From Apis mellifera (lineage: Eukaryota; Arthropoda; Insecta; Hymenoptera; Apidae), in NCBI RefSeq assembly GCF_003254395.2, contig NC_037648.1, positions 10,542,009-10,606,008 of the forward strand: a stretch of DNA of 64,000 bases, given 5' to 3'. Made by a program: the position numbers and the translations under genes. Shown piece by piece: positions 35,640 to 47,400 of this stretch (within the stretch, counting starts at the first letter, position 1; each line of letters opens with the position of its first letter). Below the pieces are notes generated by a model. That model did not search any database. It was given only the letters and a program-made list of their open reading frames with translations, and was not told the DNA's origin.

Positions 35640-36290
35640 CTACTTCTGCAATTTTTTGACGGGTCCCTAAAGCAGCGTGTGGTCTGGCGTTATCGTGGTG
35701 CGTTATCGTATCATATCCTTCCTATTGAACATTGCCGGCCTCTTTTTGGACGGCACCCATCTTGAATACTTCCACACCAATCCTATCTTCCGAATATGGT
35801 CAGAAATGGTTTGTTGAACTGAATTAAGCCTTTCTGCGATCTCTGATGTTGTCAGAAAAGGATCTTGCTCCAACATTGCCTTAACAACATCGTCGTCGAT
35901 CAAAGATGGTCGCCCAGAACGTGACTTATCAGAAAGGTCGAAATCACTTGTTTCAAATTTTTCGTACCATCTTCTGCATGTCCTATCAGAAACTGTACCT
36001 TTACCAAACACTTTCAATAAATTTCTACATGCTTCTGTAGCATTTCTTCCTTGTTGAAATTCGTATAAAATACAGTGGCGTAAATGAACTTTATCAGTCA
36101 CCATGGGTATACTATCGTTTCACACTTAAGACTAATGTGAATCAACTTTATTGTAGTTTATTTGCTACATCAGTATGTATACATTAAGCGATAAAAATAT
36201 AGAGCCGAACATGCAATAAATAAACATGTGCTTATGTGGCGAAAATAATGTCATAGATTCGGACAGAACTTTCCGGTAAATCTAATATAT
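35640..36290 (-). mobile_element. Internally deleted mariner (Tc1/mariner) transposon remnant
   Basis: The element reads on the minus strand. Its 5' end shows a terminal sequence with CCGGAAAGTTCTGTCCG (complement of about 36262-36278) next to TA-rich target DNA, then a leader of about 160 bp and a transposase start at 36104. The transposase helix-turn-helix domain is intact. A deletion then joins it directly to the HHDNARPHAALGTRQKIAE region (about 35643-35701), which holds the second catalytic Asp. The matching terminal repeat at the other end was not found, so that end is truncated. Its GC content is higher than the neighbourhood. It sits in the shared upstream region of TMEM218 and the NuMA/Mud-like gene. 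Confidence 0.85.
35703..36104 (-). pseudogene. Mariner transposase, N-terminal fragment
   Basis: A 133-codon frame covers the paired helix-turn-helix DNA-binding region of a mariner transposase (start MVTDKVHLRHCILYEFQQGR, then RTCRRWYEKF, SGRPS and a second HTH with TSEIAERLNSVQQTISDHI). It ends shortly after the linker WVPSKKRP. The first catalytic Asp and most of the catalytic core are missing, and the frame runs into a stop at the deletion junction. The residual DNARPH segment lies in another frame. It cannot encode an active transposase; the DNA-binding part alone could in principle be expressed. Confidence 0.85.
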
Positions 36291-36638
36291 ATATATATAT
36301 ATATTAAATTTATTTTCACAAAGTATTTCAAAGATAAATTTTTTGTTTTATAATTAATTTATAAAAATGATAAATTAAAATTACCAATAAGGAATTTTGA
36401 CACTATATATTTTTTATAAATTATTTTTAAAAAATTTATTATAATTTTAGGGACTTTAAATAATACATAGGGATATTTTTATTATAATATAGATAGTTTC
36501 ACTTGTGTAGTGAAGAAAGTAATGAATGTTTGAAATTAAACGTACCTTCGATAGAACGTTAAGAGTTTATCAAAAGAACATATTAATTTTAATTTATTTT
36601 CACAAATTTAAATAAATAATTATCTTTTTTTATAAATC
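36291..36638. other. Upstream region of the NuMA/Mud-like gene
   Basis: An A+T-rich 348-bp segment between the mariner end and the start codon. It starts with a short TA run that is the mariner target side. No confident promoter motif is visible. Confidence 0.4.
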
Positions 36639-39600
36639 ATGAAAGTATGGATTGAAATTTTATTGGAATGGGTAAATAATAATGATTAATAATTAAAAGT
36701 TTATAAGTAATTAATAAATAATTTTCAAATAAATTATTTTCAATTTTATTTATTATAATATAATTATTTAATTAGAATGAATAGATTGAATTTAATTGTA
36801 TGATAATGTAAAAATATTCTTTAAATATTTTTATTGTGAATATAAGATGTTAATAAATTTTTATTTATAAATAAATTCATTATATGAACTTTAATTTATT
36901 TTAACAAATTAATATTTTCAGCTAAATTCTTTAGATGTATCAGAAACAATTATTAAAGATTTAAAAGATTTAAATAATGGAAAATTTTATAAAAAATTAA
37001 TAGAATTATTGTAAGTAACTGTAATATTATTTATAATATATATTTTACTTTTTCATATTTAAATTTTTAATGAAATGTTATAAATTTATTATTACAATGT
37101 TATAAAACTTTTTTTAAAGAAATAATCTATTCATATAATATATTTATTTCATAAGTATTTATATATAAAATGTTTAAGTAAAATATATTTTATTTTATAG
37201 TCAATGGAAAGGTATTAAAAATTGTTTAGATACAGAAAATATCATAATAAAATTTTTACAAGGTATGTTAATATATTATAAATATTATATATTTTGTATA
37301 TATATTCATAAGAATATATTACATATATTTTATATTTTATAGATGAATATCCAAAATATAACTTTGATGATAAAAATTTGGATGAAATGGAACACATCTA
37401 TATTGCATCATTATTTTTATTACATGTATCTCAAGAACCATTATTTTATCATCCCATGTGTATTAATTTGCAACATGAAACACAACTTAAAATTAAATCA
37501 TTTCTTGAAATGATTATTCCATATGGAAAAAATATAAATAGAGAAATATTAAGAGAAATAATTACTGAAGTAGAAACTGATATACCAAAAACACCTGTAA
37601 CATTAAAAAAAAAAATTCTTAAGGATTTTTTTAATTCTCCTATAACATGGTCTGCTCAAACTCATAAATTATTGAATGAAAAGAATAAAGAATTGAGAAT
37701 GTTGAAAACTGAATTAGAAGTAGAAAGATTTGAAAAAGCTGATTTACAAGAGGATTTACGAATTCAACAGAACAAAGTACAAAATCTGCAAAAAAAATTA
37801 GAAGAAAAAACTGTGGAAATAAAAGCATTAAAAGAAGAAAAAATTAAACCAAATACACCACAATCTTGTAAAAAGAATAAAGATATAATAGATTATAAAC
37901 AATATTATAAAAAAGAAATAGATCATTTAGAAGATCAATTAATGCAAAAACAATGTGACATTGATAAACTTGAAGCAAATAATGATACTTTAACAAAAAA
38001 ATTAACATGCATAGAAATGCAATGTATATATTTTAAAGAAAAAGTAGAAAATTGTGAAAAATCTTTAGAAAATTTACAAATTCAAGGAGAAATTAAAGAC
38101 AGAGAATTGATAAATTTAAGAATGACTAATGAAGAACTGCGCATTCATTTAAAAGAACTTAATAAAACAGCATTTGAAGAACAAAGTTTTGAAATAGATG
38201 GAATAGCACCTTTACAGTCATCTTCAACATCCTTAAATACCAGTGAAGTTTTAAGTTCTGTAATTGATATTCAATTACAAGAAGCAAAAGAAGAATCTAT
38301 TTCATTAAAGGCACAACTAGATGCAGTAAATGAAAAATTGGAATCCATAACTCAAGAATATGAAAGTACAATACAATTTTTAAAAGAAGAGATGCAAATA
38401 TTACAAAATAAAGAAACCAAATTAAATACAGTTATAAAAAAATTGAATAATGAAATTGAGATTTTACAAAAAGAAAAAGAAACTTTAATAAATCAAAATA
38501 AAAATTTAGAAATAGTATGTAATTCTCAAAATGAATCGTTGTCACATGCTGAAAAATTCAAAAACATATCAATTATGGAAATAAATACTTTGAAAGAAAA
38601 AATAAAAAATTTAGAAGAATCTTTAAACAATGAAAATATAAATAATATTAAATTACATACTGAACTTACACAACATAAATCACAAATACATGAAAATCTT
38701 GAATATATTCAAAATTTAAAAGAACAAAATAATTTATATAAAACTTCTATGGATTTATATAATGCAAATTTGAAAGAAATTATATTTCATAATTCAGAAA
38801 CTAATTGCATGGAAAATAATTTAAATGATAAAACAATTACTGAACTTATAAAACATGTACAAATATTAATATGTAATTTTAATAAAAAATATACTTTAAA
38901 ACAAATAGAAGTAGAAACATTAAATAATACAATGGCAGAGATTAAATTAAAGCTTGAAAATTCTCAATCACTAATATCTATATTAAAACAAAAAGATGAA
39001 CAAAATATTATAGAAATATCAAAATTAAATGAAATTATCATAGATAATACAACAAAAATTAATGAATTTACTAACATTATAGAAAAATATTCCAAACAAA
39101 TTTCATGTTTAAAAGATATTGAATTGCAGAAACAAGTTTTAGAGAAAGATTTATATATACATAAAGAAAAAGTAGATAAAAAAAATACATTATTAAAAGC
39201 TTTCGTAATATGTATAAAATCTTTAAAAACAAATATCCAAACTCTTGAAACAGAATTTTATTCAATGAAAGCAGATGTGTTAAATCAAATAAATGAATAC
39301 CAAAAATACAATAAAGAAACAAATAAAAATATTTTAAATGCTTATAAGATATTATATACTAATTTTACTGAAGAACAACTTTCCAAATGTCAATTGAAAA
39401 ATGAACTTACTGATAATAAAAAAATATTAGAAAATTATAAAAATGTTAATAACATATTAGAAAATGATTTAGTAAATCATAAGCAAATGATAAATCATTT
39501 GGAGACAGAATTAATATGTACTAAACAAAAATTAACACAATCTATACAAAATTTAGAAAAATTTGAAGAAACAAAAGAGTCATTTCAAAATCAATATAAA

Positions 39601-42600
39601 AATCTTAAATCTGAAAATGAAAAAAATTTACTTGATTTAAATAATATAAATGATAAATTTAGAAAATCTCAGCAAGAAGTATGTAATATATCAGATCAAT
39701 TAAAATTTAAAGATAAGAGAATTCAGAATCTAATTGAAGAAATTACTTCTTTAAAATTAGAAAAAGAACACATAATACATTTACAGATGGAAGAAGAAAC
39801 TAAGATGAAAAATTTTATAAAGGAACTGGAAACAAAATTATTAAAAAATCAATGTCATTTAGATCAATTAAATATAGAAGTGAAATTAAAACAAGAAACA
39901 TTAGAATTTGTGCAAAATGAATTTGAAAATTTATCAAAAGAAACAATTGCATCTAAAATAAAATTAAAAGAAATAATTATGAATCTGCAAGAAGTAAGAA
40001 ACAATCAAGATGCAGTTTTAAAAACACAAGAGAAAACTTTGAAAGAAAAATGTTTACAATTAGAACAATTACAAAAAGAATTCAATGATTCAAAGGGAAT
40101 AGTTTATAAACAATTTGAAAATAAAAAATTATTATGCCAAAGTCTTCAAGCTGCAAATTTTGAATTACAAACAGAATTTTATAAACAAACAAAAACGATA
40201 GAAGAATTGCAACAAATAATAAAAAAAGAGAGAGATGAGCTTAATAAAAGTAAGGAATATTGTAAAGTTGAAGATATAAAAAAATTAAAAATTATACAAG
40301 ATTGTGAAAAATTACAATATTCCATAAATGATTTAAAATCAATAATTACAGAAGTAAATATAAAGAATGAAAATTTTTATGCTGATAGTACATATGATGT
40401 ACAAAATATAAATAATGATGATAACATTGAAAATATTTTAAAAATTATAAAAACATCCATTAATGAAATACAAACATCATGTAAATTAATTTTATTTCTT
40501 TCAGACGAAAATACAAATTTAAATAAAACTTTAAAAAATCAAAAAATAATTGTAGATAATTATGTTACAAAATGTGAAGAAATCAAATTGTTAAAAATTA
40601 AAGTTCAAGAATTAACTAATTTACAAGAAAAATATGAGGAATATGTAAATAATTTTATCGAAAATAAAAAATCATTAAAAGATTCTTTAAAAAATATTAT
40701 AAAATCAAGAGAAGATTTGGATATATCTTTAAATGAATTAAAACAAAAATGGGATAATATATTAATAAAATCTAATAATGTTTTTATAATAGATAATTTT
40801 GTGTGTGATGAATTAAAACATATAAAAAACAAAAAAATATATCTAGAAAATATATTATTTAAACATCATATTTATCATTTTCAAAATATGAAACCTTTAC
40901 AAAATATTTTATGGGATTCATTTTTATGGTCTAAACAAAAAATAGAAGATATTTATTTAAAAACAAAAACTGAACAAACAATAGATATTTCATCAGATAT
41001 TTTCTCTAATGAAAAAACAATAATAGAAGCAGAATTACATAAAAATAAAATATTGCAAAAAGATATTGTTCAATTACAGAATGAAATAGATGATTTTTCA
41101 AAATTAGTTATTTCTTTTGAAAGTAATTTTAAATTTAATGAAATAAAATTCCAATCTGAATCAGAGAAAAAATTACAATTGCAAATTAATAAATTAAAAG
41201 AAGATAAAAGTAATTTAGAAAGTAAATTAGATTGTACATGCATAAAAAATGCAAAATTGGAAGACAATATTGATGAACTTAGCATTAAAATACAAGAAAT
41301 GAAAATATCATTGAAGGAAGTAGAAGAGTTAAATAAAGAATTAATACAATTAAAAGAACAAAATTCAAAATTACAAGAAGAAAAGAATGAATTATGCAAG
41401 CGACCAAAAAAGGAGGATATTGATAATCAATTAAAAGATATTCATGATAAATATAAAATTAAAGTAGATGAAATTAAACAAAATATGGTAGGCATATTAA
41501 TATTTTTATATATTTATATTTTTACAATTATTATAACTATTTTATTTCTATAACAAAATATTACAGAAAACAGCATATAATGAACAAATAACAAAGCTAA
41601 ATAAAGAACAAGAACAATGCATACAAGAAAGATTGGAGTTATTACAAAAAAAAATGGAATTACAATGTCGCAAACAAGCAGATGAATTAAATAAATACAA
41701 AGCTCATGTTGCTAACATGAGTTCACAGCTTTGGAATGTTGGAGAGAAATTATTAAATGAACAGCAAGAAAAGGAAAAATTACAAAAGAAATTAACTGAA
41801 TTGAAAACTAAATATCAAGATTTAGATCAAAAACTCGTTTCTTTAAAAGAATATAAAAATTTAAAGTAGAATTAATTTTTTTTATAGTATTAATGAATTT
41901 AAAAATTATTTTATTTTTTTATATATTTTATAAATATTGTCTAAATTTTTTTAGATGTGAAAAAAAAGATTTATTAGGAGAAAATAAAGATATTTTACAA
42001 AAAATTTCAATAATAGAAGAAAAAACAACATATGAAAGAAAATATAGTATTAGGAATATACAAACAATGGGTAATGTATTTAATGCAGAGGATGAAGAAG
42101 GAGAAGTATTTGATAATATTTATTTAGGTAAATTAAAAACAATTTATTAAAAACTAATTTTAACTTATTTTTTACTAATAAAATTAAAATTATCAGCTGA
42201 TATAAAAGATGATAATTCTTCGTGTGGCATTGATACAGATAGATTATCTATTTTGAAAAAAAGAAATGCTCTTTGCAAACCTCATTTAAAATCATCTTAT
42301 CCAGCAGAAATGCAATTTCATCCTCTACCATTTACAGAAGAAGAAATTAAAGTAAGTAAATTTTATAATAAATATATTCAGAATACTTCATATAACTGGA
42401 TCAAGTTGTAAATCTGAAATATAACACGAAATATAAAAAACTTAAATTTAATAAAATGATTTTAAATGCATGATTTAATACATATGTATATAAAGTTAAA
42501 AATATTTTAAAGATTCTAAATTTTAAGATTTATTATTATTTTCTTGGAACTATTTATATATTTATATTGTACATTTTTTTATTTTTTATATAAAAAGATT

Positions 42601-43881
42601 AAAATCTTAATTTTATTTTTATAAAATTTATAGAAAAAGCAAATTGCATGTTTTTCTTGTATTTACAATATACAATAAGTTTTATAAAAATAAAGTTATC
42701 ATATCTTTTAAATTAATAATTTTTAAATATAATTATTTCAATACTAATATAGAAATAAAAAATGAATCAATTATTATATTATAAAAACATATCAATCAAT
42801 TAAAAATAAAGATATTGAATTATAATATTCAAATTTTCGAATTGACTTTTAGAATATATACATACATCATATTATATTCATAACCATTTAATTTTATCTA
42901 TTGAAATTTTTTATCTTTTAAGTTTTAAAGTCATAGATAATTCAAATTATATGTACTGTAATTATAATTTTGAATTCATTCTATTTTATTAATTTTACTT
43001 TTGTGTGCGTGCGTATGCGCACACATGCACACAATTTATAATAATATATATTATTGTTTCTAATTTAATTTAATTATAGTCAGGTTCAGTTCCAGATGAA
43101 ATATTTAATGATAGTTTAAGTCAAAGTTTACTTCCTGAACAAAAAACTAAGAAAAAAGATAGAACACAGGTATGTTTAATATTCAGATTATAAAAAGTTA
43201 ATATTTTTTATAATAAATTTTAATAAAGATAAAAGTTTATAACTTCTATCATGTGTTTGATGAAAAAATCATATATTATAATTAGATATATATATATATA
43301 TATAGATTACTATGAATGTATTAAATTAATATAAAAATATATTTCTTTTTTAATTTATCTGTTATAATTAAAATTCTTATTATTTTTCAACTTTTTCAAT
43401 TATAATTTATTTTATAGACATCATATAAAAAACCTGGTCCTCCAACTCCTAGTAAAAATGGAGGGAGATTATCATTACAGGTATATAATAAATGAAAGTA
43501 GTATATTTATATTACAAAATTAATACTTAATCTGAAATTTTCTGATCTTTTTTTCACATAATTAAAAATTGAAGGGTAATGAATTAAGAAGTCCAAGTTC
43601 AAGAATATTAAGAGAAAGAAACAAAGATAGAGCAACGACTACGCCACGCACATTAAAAAATTTATTCCTTTCACGACGTCAAGATGAAGTAAGTCATTAA
43701 TATCATTTAAAAATAATATATTAATTTAACTTCTTTTATTTAATAATATAATACAAAATTTTATATAATTTATGTAAATAATAAATTATATTTTTTAATA
43801 TTTTAGAATGTCATTGTTACACCAAGAGGTCGTAGAAGAAGTAGCATTTTCCGTAAATATCGTAATGTAAATGATAGATAA
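36639..43881 (+). CDS. mud: Large coiled-coil spindle protein, NuMA/Mud-like
   Basis: Predicted exons: 36639-36671, 36922-37010, 37201-37262, 37343-41487, 41567-41865, 41955-42127, 42197-42351, 43080-43169, 43418-43480, 43575-43688, 43807-43881; 1765 aa. Residues 1-150 look like the hook/CH-type head of NuMA (ILLEWLNSLDVSETI, NGKFYKKLIE, IASLFLLHVSQEPLFY). About 175-1530 is almost continuous Lys/Glu/Asn-rich coiled coil with no globular interruption, mostly in the 4.1-kb exon 4. The tail is basic: RNALCKPHLKSSYPAEM, FHPLPFTEEE, then SRRQDE and RGRRRSSIFRKYR. NuMA/Mud links cortical Pins/LGN to dynein and orients the mitotic spindle. Family assignment rests on the head domain plus architecture. 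A different long coiled-coil protein remains possible. The short 33-nt first exon is chosen because it supplies WIEILLEW in phase. Confidence 0.7.
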
Positions 43882-44404
43882 GTAATCATATATGTAATAT
43901 AAAATATTTACTAACAATAATTAATATTAATTGTAAAAAAAATGTATTTTCTTTACGCTTTTCACATCAGATTATATAATAATTGTATAATAGTAAAAGT
44001 AAAATATAATAATAAAAAATGTAAAATATAACAGGAAAAGGATAATTTAAATAAGCAAATAGTATACAAAAAATATTCATCTTTTTTATATTATTTAGAT
44101 AATTATTAAATATGTTATAATAACAATATTTAAGAATTTTATAAATTGAAAAACATAAAAAGTATTGTTTATTATGTTTAGTAAATTCAAAATAAGATAT
44201 GTAACTTGATTAATGAAAATAATAATTTAAAAAATACAGAAAATTTTTAAAAAATATAACTTAATAATGAATTTGTTGTACATATAGTTTTAATTGTGAT
44301 ATCATTTGAAACTTACACAATATGACAAGTGTTATAAATGTATCACAAATCATTTCCTCTGAAGAATAGTTTTATCTTGAATGAATGTATTATTATTTAT
44401 CATT
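43882..44404. other. Convergent 3' region between NuMA/Mud-like gene and SA
   Basis: 523 bp of A+T-rich DNA between two opposing stop codons, presumably both 3' untranslated regions. Nothing else was seen. Confidence 0.5.
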
Positions 44405-47400
44405 TTATTCGGAATCAGATTCCTGTAACAAAAAATCTTTTATTAAGGAAAGTATAATATATATCAAATAGATAAATTTAAATTTATATAATATTGTATA
44501 TAAAATTATTTATCATAATATTAATATTACGATTGAATATTTGATAATACAAGATTCATTTCATTAATAATTGAATTTTTGACTAATTTTATATTTTTTA
44601 ATCATAATATAATATTTTTAACTTTATATTATAATTAGATTATTAAAAAAATTTATTGAAATTTTGAAGCTAATCTTCAATTTTTTAATAATTATATATA
44701 TTATTAAAATATTAAAATTATTATAAAAATAAATAATAAATATAATATAATTAAATATTAATTTGTAATAATTCTAATATTGCAAATTAAAAATTATTGT
44801 AATTTACCATATATTGTCCTTCTACATAACGACCAGAATTCCTAGAAGTTCTTCTTAATTCTCTTGGTTCTATATTATCTTGACTTCGTCGTCTAAAAGA
44901 GAAAATAAAAAATTATTATAAATAGATATAATTTCAAAAAATATCTAAATTTTTATACAATTTAAAATTTATAAATTTAAAAATTTATCATACTTACGAC
45001 CTAGATTGGATTTGTAATGTCTTAAGTTTATTATCTATATCTTGAGAAGGACTGGTTGATGCATCTTCAATAATTGTTGTTGGAGAAGTTTGCATCTGTG
45101 TAGTTTCATTTGTTTCATAAAAGCCAGCTGCTCTAGATCCACGAGTTATTGATACTTTATTAACAGTTAATCTGAAATAAAGATTTAAATTAATACTGCA
45201 CAAAGAATACATATATATAAATTTATTTTATGAATAGACATTTCTCTATTTAAATGAAATCACTTTGTGCATATATTTTACAAAATATTACAAAATATTT
45301 TACAAATTTTATTCTTTTAATAGATAAATATAAGTTTGTAATCTAAGTCTGATCTATCTTTATAACTAAGATATCTTTATAAAAAGAAATAATGAAATGT
45401 AACTACTCACTGATGCTTCCTTGGACCACGTTTCTTCTTGTATTTACTGAAAGAAAAAGTTTTTATTGATGGAAATATATTGGAATTAATATCATAAATA
45501 AAGGGACAAAAATTTATGTTAAATAACTTTGAAGTCTCACACTCATCTTTCATATAATACGAATATATGCATATATTATGAAATTTCACATTGTGTACAT
45601 ATATATTAATATATTTAAGTATATTGAAGAAACGATGAATTGTCCAAATTAAGTATACAGAATTAACCCAAATATTAACAAATCAAATGCCTAAAAACAT
45701 TTTTATAATATTGTAATGATAATAGAGAACGGCGTGTTAAAAAATATAAATTATAAAAATCCGATATTCAGCAGGAAATGTGAAACAATGGGTTAATTCT
45801 GTCACATTTCCTGCAAATTTTGATAAGGTAAAAGTTTTATAAAAAGCAGCATTACTTATTTGCTATGGATTAAAAATTTTGATAACAGGATTAGGAATTC
45901 GTAGGAAAAGAGGGTATTATTTCAATTAATATCACATATTCATTATATCTATTACCAATTTGTATATTATCAATATATAAACAGAATACAAAGTATTTTA
46001 AACTTACTTGGTTTTAAGTTCAACAGAACACACATCGTTCTCTATGTATTTTTTGTCAGGTGTTCCAAAAATATTTATATTTCATAATATCATTTTTCAT
46101 TTTTTATCTTATTTTCCTTATACTAGTTTATAGAAGATGAGTTCTTTAGTAGCCAAATTAGGCACCAAGAATAACAGATTTCATCAATTCCTCACATAAC
46201 ATTTGTTCTTTACATATTTAAGTATGTGTTTGATATTTAATTTGATATTTTGATAATATTACATATAATTCCTTACACTAGTTTGAAAGTTGATTTTAAA
46301 ACAGGCACCAAGAATAATAAACCTCATTAATTCCTTATACAATTTTTGTCCCTTATATGATTATAATATATTATAGATTTTGCTAAAAACTCTAAGTCTT
46401 AGCTTGAATAACGATCAGGTAGCCTGCAACAAGCGATTCATAAAAGATTACTACTCATGCAAACATAACAATTTTTAATTTAGATAAAGATGCGAAAGAT
46501 ATTTATTAATAAATTAAGCATTAGCATGCAATTAAGTTATAAATGTATAAAAAATAAGAGAGAATACATATATTAAGAATTAATAAAATAATATAAATTA
46601 TTTTATTCTTAAGAATTTATAATTTTATAAATAAAAAAAAAGTAAAATAAAATAAAATAAATATGCTTATAATACTACATTTCAAATTATATAACAAATA
46701 ATATTTTTCTATAAAATATAATTGTAAATAAATAAAATAATTTTATTTTAAATAATTGATATATTTAAAGAATATCTTTTATACTTTTAATTCTCAATTT
46801 TAATAATATATCTAATATGATTAATGAAATACATTATAAAGCAGAATAAAAAATTATATTTAAATGTAATTTTTATTAATAATTAAATTATATTAAATTA
46901 TAATTTTAGGATTTGTTAATACAAAAGCAAATGTTACTAATAATACTAAAAGAAATATATATATTATATGTGCATCAAAATCTACATAAGCGTGTAAATG
47001 TAATAGATAATTGCAATATTTTCTATAACTATATTAAAATAACTATATTAAAATATTTGTCATTCATAGTATAAATCTATTTTAAAAGCAATAAAGCATG
47101 TTGCAATATACATATAATTATAGATTAACTTCATTATAAATTTTTATAAAGGATCACATATCGGAACTACTTGCAAATATATAAATATTCAATATCTGTA
47201 ATTATTTTAGCATATATTATTCTATATTAATTTGATATGAATACCTAACTTACCCGGAAAATTCATGATCAGAACCTTCTTCAGGCTCATCTGCTTCTTC
47301 TTCTTCTGCAATCATTTTAAATAATTACAAATATAATACAAAAATAATTATAATATAATTATTATTTTTTTTCAAAAGAAATTTTGAATTTCGAATAATG

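Noticed and set aside
36241..36290. Second transposon inserted beside the mariner
   Set aside because: The CCGGAAAGTTCTGTCC terminal motif, read on the minus strand, is simply the 5' end of the same mariner element.
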